Of a stretch of DNA of 64,000 nucleotides, positions 32,053 through 42,724 are shown one piece after another. How positions within the stretch are numbered: position 1 is the first letter of the stretch; each line of letters opens with the position of its first letter. The stretch is from Bettongia penicillata ogilbyi. Taxonomy: Eukaryota > Chordata > Mammalia > Diprotodontia > Potoroidae. A program made the position numbers and the translations under genes. The notes under the pieces were generated by a model. That model ran no database searches, was not told where the DNA came from, and worked only from the letters and a program-made list of their open reading frames with translations. Location: the NCBI GenBank assembly GCA_023548195.1, contig JAJHZJ010000028.1:1995001-2059000 (forward strand), in the 5' to 3' direction.

Positions 32053-32570
32053 GTTTTGGTCCATCGGATCTAAAGGAAGGTTGTGAAAAATCCCCAGTCT
32101 CTGGTTTACTGAGGTTTATGGAATCCACTGGAAATATGGGCATAAGGATGATTTTTGATGACTTTCCCAGGAATCTTGAAGGCTAACTCTCTTCTTCTTA
32201 GTGTTTTTATCTAGGTTGTGGGGAGGTTTGTCAAAGTCACATCCAGAGAACTAAAGATTGAGGGGGAACCTTGTAAATTTTGTTGCACAAGGGAGGTGAT
32301 TTATCAAACATGTAGCAAGGTACATAGAATTGGTGACTTGGTCAAATTGTCTGAAGTATTTTCTCGCACCAAATGTATTTTATTGTGGTTTTGGATTTCT
32401 TGGAGTATGTTCAGAATTTTTTTTAAATTTTCTTCCATGGGGCTGGGTAATGGGAAGAACCATTTGAAAAAATGTTGCACCTTCCAAGACAGAAAAATTC
32501 ATTTCTTTGGAAAAGTAAGGGAATCAAGGGAATGTCTTTTTAAAAAAGCATTTGTTTAAATTAGAAATAA
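32053..32570. repeat. Array unit 3
   Basis: 518 bp with all landmarks and a shortened A/T spacer at the end. Confidence 0.8.
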
Positions 32571-33129
32571 AACCAATGGTCTATTGGTTCCACAGAAAGA
32601 CTGAAAAAAGCCTATCCTTATCTGGGGCATAGGGTTTATGTATTCTGCTCCCCAAGAAGCAGTGACATAGAGATGATTCCTGAAAATTTTCCAGGAATTC
32701 TAAAGGTTCTCTCTACTATCCATAGCTTCTTTCTTCCTCTTATTGGGAGGTTTTAGAATGTGAATCCCACAAAACTAAAAATTGAGGGAGAATCAGCACT
32801 TTTCATAGTGTGAGGGAGGTGATTTTCTTGAACTATCATGTATACAGAATTTGAGGTATGGCCAAACTGTCCAAAATTTTTTCTTGTCCAAGATAAATTG
32901 TAACATAAGTTTGTATTTCATTTTGCAGTGAATATTTTTCAGATTTTTATGATTTTCTTCCATGGATCCAGGCATACTGAGAAACACCATTTTCAAAAGA
33001 TTGAAAAAAATAGAAAAATCCATTTCTTTGTAAAAATAAGAAATAGTTTTGTTGACTGAAAAAAATGAAAATATTTACCATTTTATCAAGATAAATCAAT
33101 AAATCTGCTTATTTAAAATAAGAAATCTT
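32571..33129. repeat. Array unit 4
   Basis: 559 bp with all landmarks. A minus-strand frame (32793-33023) covers the central block. Confidence 0.8.
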
Positions 33130-33783
33130 GCTTGGACCACTGGTTCCAAAAAATAACTAAGAAAAACCCTGCCTTTCCTGGTATATAAGGTTTGGGCGTA
33201 CCACCCCCATGAAGCAGAGACTCAAGTATGATTCCTGGAAAATTCCAAAGACTCCTAAGGTTAACCTGTCTCCTCCTTGTTTTTGTTCCTTTTACCCTAT
33301 GTTTTCTTTTTAAAGCCAAGCCCCAAATCTGAAAAGTGAGGGGGAAACTTGTACATTTTATTGTGGTAGGTAGGTGATTTCTTAAAAATGCACCAAAGGA
33401 CATTTGAACTAGAGGCTTCAGGAAAACCCCCAATTAATTTTAAAATGAAAAAAGTATTATATAATTTTTAAAAAGAATAGGATTCCAAACCATTCAAAGT
33501 TTTTCCTGTCCAAAATGAATTGTAATATAGATTTCAGTTGTGTTTTGCAGTGGACTTTTTAGAATTGCTCTGATTTTCTTCCATGAGCCTGGGGATACTG
33601 AGAAGTACCATTTTCAAAAAGTTGACCCCAAAATGAAAAAAATCCATTTCTTTGTAAAAATAAGGAAATCATTTTGCTTACCCGAAAAAAATAAATGAAT
33701 AAATGTAATGATTTATTAAAATACCTTTTTTTAATTTTATCAATATAAATTTATGTAGTTATTCATTTAAAATGAGAAATAAA
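33130..33783. repeat. Array unit 5
   Basis: 654 bp. Carries about 60 extra A/T-rich bases at 33410-33480 and an extended spacer. Confidence 0.8.
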
Positions 33784-34310
33784 GCCATTGGTTCATTGAT
33801 TTCAAAGAAAGACTGAGAAAAGCCTAGTCTTTCCTGGCATATGGGGTTTGGTTCCCAGGAAGCAGTGGCACCATTATGATTGCTGGCATCCTCCATGGAC
33901 TCCTGAAGATTATCTGTCACCTTCTATCTAGTTTCGTACCTCTTACTCTGAGGATTTGCAAAGTCATGCTTATAGAACTGAAGACTGAGAGGGAAGCTAG
34001 TGCTTTTCATTGTTCTATGAAAGTGATTTTTTGAACATGCAAGTAGATAAGTAGAATTTGTGATGTGGCCAAAATGTCCAAAATGTTGCCTTGCACAAGA
34101 TGAATTGTAATGTGAGTCTCATTTCATTTTCAGTGGGTATTTTTAGAATTCTTCTGATTTTCTTCCATGGTCTTGGGGAGAAAAAGTAGAAAAAAAAGTG
34201 GAAATATCCATTTCTTTGTAAAAATAAGGGAACAGTTTTGTTCACTGAAAAAAAAGAATTAATTTACTGATTTATTTAGATACATTTGTTTATTTAAAAA
34301 GTGAAATAGA
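33784..34310. repeat. Array unit 6
   Basis: 527 bp with all landmarks, but a shortened block after 'cttccatgg' (34,170). Confidence 0.8.
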
Positions 34311-34876
34311 GCCATTGCTCCACTGTATCTAAAAAAAGATAGAAAAGCCCAGCCTTCTCTGGTACATGAGAGTTGGACATCCTTCCCCCATGAAACAGTA
34401 ACACAAGGATGATTCCTGGCAACTTCCCAGGAATCCTGAAGGCTCCTTCTAGCCATTTTAGGGTTTTTATCCTCCTCTCTGGGAGGTTTTACAATCCCAA
34501 AATCACAGAACTGAAGACTGAAAGGGGAACTTAGCACCTTTCATTGTACCCAGGAAGATGATTTCTTGAAAGTGTAGCCTAGTATACAGAATTTGGGGTA
34601 TAGCCAAATTGTCCAAAATTTTTTTTTTTGCCCAAGACGAATTGTGATATGGCTTTCAATTTCATTTTGCAGTAGACAATTTTAGATTTTTTTTTCTGAT
34701 TTTCTTCCAAGTGTCTGGGGGAGTGCCAGGAAGCATCATTTTGAAAAAGTTGACCAAAAAAAATAAAAATTCATTGCTTTGAAGAAAAAGAAACAAATAA
34801 AGGAAGAGCTTTGCTCACTAAAAAGAATAAATGAATACATAAATTGATATATTTGTTCATTTAAATGAAAAAACAA
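34311..34876. repeat. Array unit 7
   Basis: 566 bp. Includes the clean landmark 'gattcctggcaacttcccagg'. Confidence 0.8.
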
Positions 34877-35188
34877 GTCACTGGTCCACTAGACTCAGAA
34901 AAGTCCAGCCTTCCCTTGTACATCTGGTTTGAACATTCTGCCTCCTTGAAGCAATGGCACAAGGATGATTTCTGGCATCTTCTAAGGATTCCTGAAAGTC
35001 ATCTGTCTCCTTCTTTTAGTTTTGTCTTGTCAAAGCCAAAAAATCCATCACTTTGTAAAAATAAGACAAATAGCCTTTTTCACTAAAAAAGTTAAATGAA
35101 TAAATTTATCCATTTATAAAAATAAATTGATATTTACATTAAATTAAGATAACTGGATAAATTTATTCATTTAAAATTGGAATCAAAT
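34877..35188. repeat. Array unit 8 (internal deletion)
   Basis: Only 312 bp. It jumps from the landmark near 35,035 ('tcaaagcc') directly to 'aaaatccatcactttgtaaa', losing the whole centre. Confidence 0.8.
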
Positions 35189-35728
35189 TCCTCGGTCCAA
35201 TGGTTTCAAAGAAAGATTGAGAAAATGCCAGCTAAATGGCATTGGGCATCCTGCCTCCAAGAAGCAGTGCCACAAGGATGATTCCTGGAAACTTCCAAGG
35301 ATTCTTGGAGGTTACCTCTCTCCTCGCCATTTTTGTTCCCCTTATTGTGAGGTTTTGCAAAGTCACATCCAGAGAAGTGAAGATTTAAGGGCAACGTTGG
35401 AATTTTCATTTTGCTAGGGAGGTGATTTATTGAATACGCATTAGAGCATGTAGAATTCAGGACATGGTCAATCTGTCCAAAGATTTTTCTTGCCCAAGAT
35501 GAATTGTAATATTGGTTTACATTTCATTTTACAGTAGGTATTTTTAGAATATTTTTCTGATTTTACTCCATGGTCCTAGGTCTGCTGGAAAACCCTTTTC
35601 AAAGACTTGCCCATAAAAGTAGAAAAATCCATTTTTTTGCTATGATCACTTAATTCACTTAAAAAGAATAAATTTGTAGATTTATTTAAATGAAACTATA
35701 AATTTGTACATTTAAAATTAGAGATAAA
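35189..35728. repeat. Array unit 9
   Basis: 540 bp with all landmarks; one of the best preserved. Confidence 0.8.
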
Positions 35729-36375
35729 GCCGTTGGTTCAATGTTTCCAAATAAAGTTTGAGAAAAGTCCAGGTTTCTCTGGCGTAGTGGGTTTGGGCAA
35801 ATTGCCTCCATGGAACAATAGCAGAAGGTCACTGTTGGCAACTTTCAACTATTCCTGAAGACTCATTTCTTCCTTCTTAGAGTTTTTGAACCAGTTACTT
35901 GTGAGATTTTGCAAAGCTGACATTGCTCTAGATTTTTGTACTCTTACTCAAAAGAACAAAACTCTGATTTTTTTAAATGCCTTTTTTATATGTTATGCTA
36001 TAATCAAGCCTTAAATGTCTATAAATGGTGAAATAAATTTAATTTTGTGGCTTAAAAAAAGACAAAGCCACACACAAAGAACTTTACAAATGAATCTTAG
36101 ATCTTTCATTGTGCCTGAATGGTGATTTACTGAAAATGTATTCAGGTACACAGAATTCAGAGAATGACCAAACTGTCCAAAGCTTTTCCTGTCATGATGA
36201 GTTATAATACAAGTTTGGATTGCATCATTAGTGGGTATTTTTAGATTTTTTTCTGATTTTCTTCCATGTGACTGCTGGTGCTGATAAGTACCAATTTGGG
36301 GGGGAAATATTTTTTGAAAATGTTGCTCCCAAAATAGAGAAATCCTATTCTTTTTTAAAAATTAAATAATACTTT
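35729..36375. repeat. Array unit 10 (terminal, interrupted)
   Basis: All landmarks up to the A-rich spacer. Interrupted at 35918-36062 by a small A-tailed insertion. Confidence 0.8.
35918..36062 (+). mobile_element. Short A-tailed retro-insertion in array unit 10
   Basis: About 145 bp absent from other units, ending 'aataaatttaattttgtggctt' plus seven A. The AATAAA lies about 17 bases before the A run, as at an mRNA 3' end. Flanked by 'caaagc' (35912-35917 and 36063-36068). Looks like a severely 5'-truncated processed retrocopy; source gene not identified. Confidence 0.6.
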
Positions 36376-36724
36376 TTTCTTTTTAAAATGGATTGGGAGT
36401 TTTCCTGAAACCTGAAGCTCTAAATGAGTTCATTCAGCCAAAGGAGTCAAAAAAGTTCTTATGATTTTCTCATTTATTAACAGAGATATACAGTCTCACT
36501 CTACTTTGAACTCATTCATAACTCCATGAACTCTAATAATAAGATCACAAATCCATTTGTAATGTATTATGAAATATGTTATAAATTGCTGGTCCCACCT
36601 TTATTTCTGTTCAATTACTTTCTATTTGTCCAAGAAGTTTGTTTTTTAAATCAAACAGGGAGTTCTTTCCTGAGGAATTTGTTTTCTGGTTCACTGAAGG
36701 CTGAAATAGCTATAGTATTACGTT
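36376..36724. other. Unannotated sequence
   Basis: No recognised feature. Confidence 0.4.
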
Positions 36725-37035
36725 GAGTTTTGTGTCTTTCATTTTAGGAAAGATATTGACAGACTGGATCATTCTCAGAGGATCATGGCCAGGCTAATGA
36801 AGGGATCAGTAGGAAGAGATGAGGATGTTTAACTTAATAAAGAGAAGAAACTTAAAGGAAGCAGAAAAAGGCTAAGTTGTAAAAGGGCTCTCATATTTTA
36901 GAGAGATCAGACTTACTCTGCGTAGCCCTAGAGGGCAAAATGAGTTAAAGAAGCAGAGAGTTAGAAACAGGTTCCATATGTAAGGAAAAACTTAGCAACA
37001 ATTAGATGTATCCCAAAGCAGAATCTGCTAACTTG
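36725..37035 (+). repeat. CR1/L3 LINE 3' end
   Basis: 'gatcatggccaggctaatga', 'gatgtttaacttaataaagag', 'gtagccctagagggcaaaat' and 'gtaaggaaaaacttagcaac' match CR1/L3. Confidence 0.75.
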
Positions 37036-37095
37036 CATTGATAGAGGGGATCTACTCCCAGTGCCAATAAAGTCACAGGCCCCTATTAAAAAAAA
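37036..37095 (+). repeat. CORE-SINE 3' tail fragment
   Basis: 'gcattgatagaggggatcta' and 'gccaataaagtcacaggccc' match the tail of the copy at 15105. Confidence 0.65.
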
Positions 37096-37404
37096 ATTCT
37101 TTGCTTAGGTGTATATAAGTCCCCCTCTCAGACTTCACTGTCTTATTTTTTTTTCCCTGGATTTTTCCCTGGATAAATGTCTTGAAATATATGTATATGT
37201 GTATCATATATGTATGTGTACTATACATATAATGATAATTTTATTTCTCCATTCAATAGACATTTGTTAAGCATTTATGGTGTATAAATAGCCAGAAGGT
37301 GAAAAATTTGGTAACCTACAAGATAAGATCTATGAGATTTCCTCATCTAAAATAAGTTCTCACTAGCTTTGAATCTACCCATTGGAACATCTTAAACAGA
37401 TGTT
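37096..37404. other. Unannotated; short TATG patch
   Basis: A TATG/TA patch lies at 37180-37230. A possible short antisense L2 trace is at 37250-37290 ('agacatttgttaagcattta'). Confidence 0.4.
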
Positions 37405-37547
37405 TAAGAGGCAATAGTACGTTTGAAAAGCCACGGGATTTGGAGTCATAGTACCCCTCAGTTCCAATCTCACCTGTGCCACTTACTTCTCTTGTGACCA
37501 TGGGCGGGTTACTTAAATTTTCTGTGCCTCAGTTTCCTCATTTTTAT
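37405..37547 (+). repeat. MIR
   Basis: 'gggatttggagtcatagtac', 'ttgtgaccatgggcgggtta' and 'gcctcagtttcctcattt' match MIR. Confidence 0.85.
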
Positions 37548-37637
37548 GGAACCTGACTCCCAACAAGTTTTATTGCAAAGGAGGAGCTAGAAAGGAGAGC
37601 AGCCCTATGTTGCATCCTGCCTATAGAATATGATTCT

Positions 37638-37777
37638 AGTGGTAACCAAGTAGTACAGCATCCCTGGAGTCAGGAGGATCTCAGTTCAAATCTGACCTCA
37701 GACACTTTCTAGCCTGCATGACCCTGGGCAAGTCATTTAACCTTGACTGCCTCCATGAAATAAAAAAAAAAAAATTC
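37638..37777 (+). repeat. tRNA-headed SINE with poly(A) tail
   Basis: 'ccctggagtcaggaggatct', 'gaccctgggcaagtcattta' and 'ccttgactgcctccatgaaat', then 13 A. The short body and poly(A) end suggest an L1-mobilised marsupial SINE rather than Mar-1. Confidence 0.85.
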
Positions 37778-38049
37778 ACAAGATTGTGATTCCAGATTGT
37801 CAGGGAGTAACATGAATGGAAGCCTGAAAGAATGAGAGGTTAGACAATGACCACTATGATCTCTTCCAGACATAGATCTACGCATTCCTAAACGCCAAAA
37901 AGGAGGAAAGTACTTGTTCTTGCAAAGAGAACCTAGGACTCTATCATGCGAGGAGCAAACTGGAGAGAAAACGTTTGACTCAGCATCACCCAGGCTAAGT
38001 TAGCATTGTCTCTCCTCTATAGAGTAGTGAAGAGAAAACAAAAGAAAAA
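37778..38049. other. Unannotated; possible MIR end
   Basis: 'tgatctcttccagacatagatct' (37,857) hints at a MIR terminus. The rest is unrecognised. Confidence 0.35.
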
Positions 38050-38685
38050 TTCAAACCCCTCCCATGCCAAACTATTTCCCACTGAGACTAATTCTTTCTT
38101 TCTCAATCAGTGGCCAAGTCTTGTACATTCTACCTCCACAATACTTCTTGCATCTGTCCCCTTCTCTCTACTCACTTGGCCACCACTCTAACTCAAGCCT
38201 TTATCATCTCCTAACTATACTATTTTAATAAGCCTCCTAATGTGGCTCTCTGCCTCCAGTCTCTGATCCCTTCACCCCACAACTGCCCAAAACAATCCTC
38301 CTGAAATGCTTATCCTACTATTTAATGCTTCTGCTCAGGAATCTTCATTGGTTCTCTACTATCTCTAGGATAAAATGAAAATATCTCAGTTTGGTATTTA
38401 AAGCCTTTCAAAATCTGACTCCTGCCTATATCTCTAGGCTTATTACACATTATTCTCTTATGCCAACCTGACCAATTTGCTCTTTTCCAAAAACTACAGT
38501 CTGTTTCCTATCCCAATGTTCCCCCGTTTTTAGAATACATTCCCTCCTTACTTTAAATTTTTAGAATCTTTAACTAGCTTCATGGTTCATTTTAGGTACT
38601 ACTTCCTACAGAAAGCATTCCCTAACCCCACCCCTCCTAATTATTAGTGCTCTCTTTCCCTCTTCAAATTATCCTCATATGTAAA
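38050..38685 (+). repeat. L2 3' UTR, part 1
   Basis: 'tcttgtacattctacctcca', 'ccttctctctactcacttgg', 'gcctttcaaaatctgactcc' and 'gcattccctaaccccacccc' run in L2 order. Confidence 0.85.
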
Positions 38686-38778
38686 ATTGGTATAATGATG
38701 TTATTTTGAAGATAAAATGAGATATTTGTAAAGTGCTGTGCAAAACTCAAAACACCACTTAAATGATAGCTATTATTA
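38686..38778 (+). repeat. MIR 3' fragment in L2
   Basis: 'atgtaaaattggtataatgatg', 'gtaaagtgctgtgcaaaact' and 'gatagctattattacttgtt' match the MIR 3' end. Confidence 0.8.
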
Positions 38779-38915
38779 CTTGTTGTGTAAATGTATCCTC
38801 TAGTTAAGGACAGGGGTTGTTTTGTTGGTGGTGTTTAGTCTGGCATCCTCTGCTCCTAGTACAGTATCTTGCATATAGTAAGTTCTTAATAAATGCTTGT
38901 TGCACTGTATTGAGG
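38779..38915 (+). repeat. L2 3' terminus, part 2
   Basis: 'ctagtacagtatcttgcata' and 'taagttcttaataaatgctt' complete the L2 begun at 38050. Confidence 0.8.
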
Positions 38916-38927
38916 GGAGAGGGGAAT

Positions 38928-39155
38928 AAGCATTTATTAACTACCTACTATGTGCTAGACACTATGCTAAACACTTTGCAAATATTATTTTATTTTAATC
39001 CCCACAATTTCTTGAGGTAGATGCTATTATTATCCCCAGCTGAGAAAACTGAGTCAGGAGGTTAAGTGACTTGTCCAAGTCAAAGAGCTAGTAATTTCCT
39101 CTTGGGGCAGGATTTGAATTCAGGTCTTCCTAACTCCAGACCCAGTGCACAAGTT
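38928..39155 (-). repeat. MIR
   Basis: 'ctactatgtgctagacactatgc', 'tatccccagctgagaaaactg' and 'gtgacttgtccaagtcaaag' are reverse MIR. Confidence 0.92.
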
Positions 39156-39235
39156 AGCTGACTTAGCTAACTTAGTTGAGCTCAAATTAAGCAACTGAAT
39201 TAAGAGAATTTCCTGTTCTAGAAGGAAAAGAGATA

Positions 39236-39270
39236 GTGTGTGTGTGTGTGTGTGTGTGTCTGTCTGTCTG
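39236..39270 (+). repeat. (TG)n microsatellite
   Basis: About 12 TG units followed by CTGTCTGTCTG. Confidence 0.95.
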
Positions 39271-39315
39271 CTTTATTTTTTCTTCAACTCTATAGGGGAG
39301 AGTCTATACTAACTT

Positions 39316-39557
39316 AACCTAGGCAATGCTGAGTACCAGACCTAGATCAGGAAGACTCATCTTCCCGAGTTCAAATCTGGTCACAGACACCTACAGACTA
39401 CATGACCCTGAGCAAGTCACTTAACCCTGTTTGCTCCTGTTTCCTCATCTGTTAAATGATCTGGAAAAGTAAATGGCAAACCACTCCAGTATCTTTGCCA
39501 AGAAATCCCCAACTGGGGTCATAAGGACATCTCTGAAGCGACAGGACAACAATAAAT
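39316..39557 (+). repeat. Mar-1 CORE-SINE, full length
   Basis: 'cgagttcaaatctggtcaca', 'gaccctgagcaagtcactta', 'aatggcaaaccactccagta' and tail 'ggggtcataaggacatctct' plus 'caacaataa'. Confidence 0.92.
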
Positions 39558-40524
39558 ATGTATCACAGAGGGCCTCCATTCTTTTCTCCTTTCCCTTTAT
39601 TTTTTCTTCTCCTCATTCTTAACTGATTATCCATAATCTTGCCATGTTTCCAGTATTCTTTTTCTTTCTCTCTCTTCACCCTGTCAGCTGGTGACTTTGA
39701 CTTCCTTCCTCTTCCAATGTTTCTTCCTGTCATTGCCTCATCATAGTGAGCCTCCCCAAGTGACATTTTGGAAACTAGATTGCATGAGCCAGCTCCTTAT
39801 GCAGTGCTAGGCGCTTGCCACTATATTTTTTCAAACTTCAAGGTTTGGGACAGTTTAATAGTGAGGCTTTCCATTTTTTTATTTAGATGTAAAAATTATA
39901 TTTAAAAATTACTTCTTGTTAAGATGTGAGGATGTTAAGCAGTCATTAAGGAAATACATGCACAAAGAAGCTTTTAAAGAAATTCTCATGAGTTTAAATA
40001 AACCCCCAATTGAAAAGATAAAGAGAAAGAAATTAATGAGAATAGGCTAAGTAAGGCATTCTTATTTTTTTCTACTTTATTCTATATTTGTTTCTGGGGG
40101 GGAAATGAAAAAGGGATCATTCTATCTGAAGTGAGCCAGGCCCCAAGAATAAATACCCCCAGCTTTTCATGGTATTCTGTGACTCCTGGGTGCTTTGTCC
40201 TTAACGTCATGAGATATGGATTCCATCCCTGTTGCCTTTGTCACAGCAGTGAGAATCAAGAATCAAGGAAGAGCCTCTCCTTTCAGTGTCCCAGTTACAA
40301 CCTCTACACAAAAGTCTACATTTCTAAAAGTCTCTTTTAAAAAGGTGAGTCTTTGAAATCTCTACATAGTAACCAGAGAGAAACTCCAGTATAGTGAACT
40401 AGATAGGAGAAACACAAAGATTAAGTTGTTCTGTCCTATGCTTTTGGCTTGACTGATGTGACAGTCTTTCGTTCCAGGCACGGAATAGTCTTATGTTCCT
40501 TTACACAGAAAGGGAAAAAGTCCC
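39558..40524. other. Unannotated sequence (0.97 kb)
   Basis: A pyrimidine-rich stretch (39,580-39,690) gives a lysine/arginine-rich minus frame. No domain or repeat recognised. Confidence 0.45.
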
Positions 40525-40768
40525 GTAATAATAGTTTACACTATATAATTCCTCAGTTACACAACTCTTTCACATATATCATATCATTGGGGCATCCCAA
40601 GAACCCTCAGGAGGAAAGGAGTTGTAATGTAAAAGACAATTATCTCTATTTTATAGATCTAGAACTAAACTTCAGAGAAGGGAAATGATCTATCCAGGAT
40701 CATACAACTAATAAGTGACAGAGGCAGAACTCATATCCAGGTCTTCTGACACCAAGACCAGTCAGTCA
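40525..40768 (-). repeat. MIR
   Basis: 'tttatagatctagaactaaac', 'gatctatccaggatcataca' and 'ctcatatccaggtcttctga' are reverse MIR. Confidence 0.85.
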
Positions 40769-40799
40769 GTTAACAGGCATATAGTGAACATCTACTATG

Positions 40800-40966
40800 T
40801 GCCTTCCCACTGTTGATTAGTTCCCCTTCATCCAGTATATAGCTTATTTATACATAATTGTTTGAATGTTGTGAGTTCCTCTAGGGCAGGGACTGTCTTT
40901 TGCCTTTCTCTGTATCCTTAGCCCTTAGTACATAGTGCCTGGAACATAGTAGCTGCTTAATAAATT
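40800..40966 (+). repeat. L2 3' end
   Basis: 'ctctagggcagggactgtct', 'gtatccttagcccttagtac' and 'tagtagctgcttaataaatt' are L2 terminal blocks. It runs into a palindrome at its end. Confidence 0.85.
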
Positions 40967-40990
40967 CCACTAACTTAGTGGAATTTATTA
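40958..40990. other. 33-bp palindrome at L2 end
   Basis: Perfect 15-bp arms (taataaattccacta / tagtggaatttatta) around a 3-nt centre. The left arm includes the L2 terminal 'taataaat'. Confidence 0.95.
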
Positions 40991-41027
40991 ATCTCCATTT
41001 CCCAGACCCAAGACCAATTATCCTATT

Positions 41028-41264
41028 CATTAGTACCAGACTTGGAATCAGGAAGATTTGAATTCAAATCCTGCCTTAGAGATTTATTAACTGTAGGACC
41101 TCAGGAAAGCCACTTAATTCTCTAAACCTCAGTTTCTTCATCAGTGAAATGGGGACAGTACTATCACCTACCTCCCAGGGCTCTTGTGAGGTTCAAATTA
41201 AATATTGTACGTGAAGCTATATGCAAGTCTTAAAAGTCCTATATGAATATCAGCTATTATTAGG
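41028..41264 (+). repeat. MIR, full length
   Basis: 'ttggaatcaggaagatttga', 'acctcagtttcttcatcagtg', 'gggctcttgtgaggttcaaa' and 'aatatcagctattattagg' span head to tail. Confidence 0.92.
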
Positions 41265-42265
41265 TTACAGAAGTCCTCTAAAACCTAGTGAATGGCAGAG
41301 GATTCCTAATTTGATTGTGCATTAGGCCATATAAGATGTAAAAATCTTATTTAATGTATACAGAAATGATCCCTTCACACCTTCAAAGTCCTATGGTCAA
41401 TACAGAAAGAAAGTCAATTTACCTGGGATAATAGGGAACATCAAGGGGGATTAGTGCTTAGTTTAGCAGTGACCTTCAAGGAACAGCATCCAATCAGAGA
41501 GAGAAATAGTGTCCCAACAGTAACGGGTGTTGTGACATTGCCCTCTGACAGACCCTTTTCAGTCCCCAGTCAGGTCTGGGGAGGACTTTGATAAAGGGCA
41601 GAATTCAAATGGACAGGACTCCTTCCAAGAATCTTGTGTTTTAGAGAAACCCACAGTTCACCAAAGCAGTTTGGTTCGACTCTAATTAGAAATCTGATTG
41701 CCGGTTGGTCTTACACAAAGGACTTTTAATTAGGGCTGAGAGAGCTTAGAAAAATCCGCTTGGCAAGCAAGCTCCCTCTCTCTATCTCTTTTTTAACATC
41801 GTGCCAAGATCACAAGGAAAAAAAGAGTGCTTAATTACAGTCAGTGTATATATCTTTAAGAAAAAAAATACATTAAGTGCTTTAAAATAGGCTCTCTTGG
41901 CTCCAGGATCAGAAAGATTTTACTTACTTCTTATCCCTGATTGGTCTCATTCTCAGTTACAGATGAATCAGACACATTTTGAGCAGCTTTAAGATTTGCT
42001 TTTCATCCAAAGCCAAGGAGGCAAATGGCAAGGAATTCACAAGCTTTTCCAAGTGATCTCATAGGTTCTTCTCACTTCACTTTCGGGACCTATTCCCACC
42101 GTCTGATACATGCTGCCTATCAACATTTATCTTAAATAATTGCTGATGATGCCTGTGTACGAATCAGGACAATCTCCGAGCCATGTAGAGCAATGCATAC
42201 TCCCTACTGGAAGGCAAGTTTGGGCCCTTAATAAGTACATACTTAATACTTTTATCATGAATCAA

Positions 42266-42345
42266 AAAAAGGAGAATAAAGACAGGAAAGGAAAGACCAC
42301 GAACAAGCAGGAGGGAGGGGAGAGGAAGGAGGGGAGCCTTCGGAG
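42266..42345 (+). other. Polypurine tract
   Basis: About 80 bases, more than 90 percent A/G, changing from A-rich to G-rich towards the right. Confidence 0.8.
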
Positions 42346-42724
42346 ATGGGCATCTCTTAATCCTTCGCTCTGGCATATCATCTCTCAAAACTGCAGTAAA
42401 GCTACCCCCTCATTAAGTCTCTCAGTCCTAATACAGGTGACCCAAACTCCCCTTCCATCCATTTGATTCTGGCTCTGACAGCCAGTGACTTGTTAATTAT
42501 TAATATGAAATATTTGATGGTACATCGAGCAGCTGAACCCCGCTTAATGTATGCTCAGGGCAGCTCTCTGAAGCTCAAATTAGCCATTCTGATGCTTGAG
42601 ATTCTCCTACTGAAGTTTCCTTTTTTCCTCTCCTTTTTAGTCTTTTCCTTCTTTTTTTAATGTCTGTACAGCCCTACGCTGATTTCTTTCATCTAAACTC
42701 ATGAACCCAGAGCTCTGCTATTGG

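Larger units (their letters stand above)
30136..36375. repeat. Diverged tandem array, ~10 units of ~550 bp
   Basis: Units share the same ordered landmarks: 'ccattggtccattggtttc', 'cacaaggatgattcctgg', 'gaggttttgcaaagtcac', 'gaactgaagattgaggggaac', 'ggtgatttattgaaaa', 'tggccaaactgtccaaa', 'gtgggtatttttagaatttttctgattttc', 'ccatttctttgtaaaaataa', and a TAAA-rich spacer ending 'tttgttcatttaaaat'. Unit starts: 30285, 31478, 32053, 32571, 33130, 33784, 34311, 34877, 35189, 35729, preceded by a partial unit (30136-30284). Typical length is 518-654 bp once insertions are removed. By eye neighbours differ at roughly a quarter to a third of positions. I know no named family for it. Confidence 0.88.

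Noticed and set aside
30136..36375. CRISPR-like or centromeric satellite array
   Set aside because: Units are about 550 bp with no short repeats or unique spacers, the genome is mammalian, and units are far too diverged for an active centromeric satellite.
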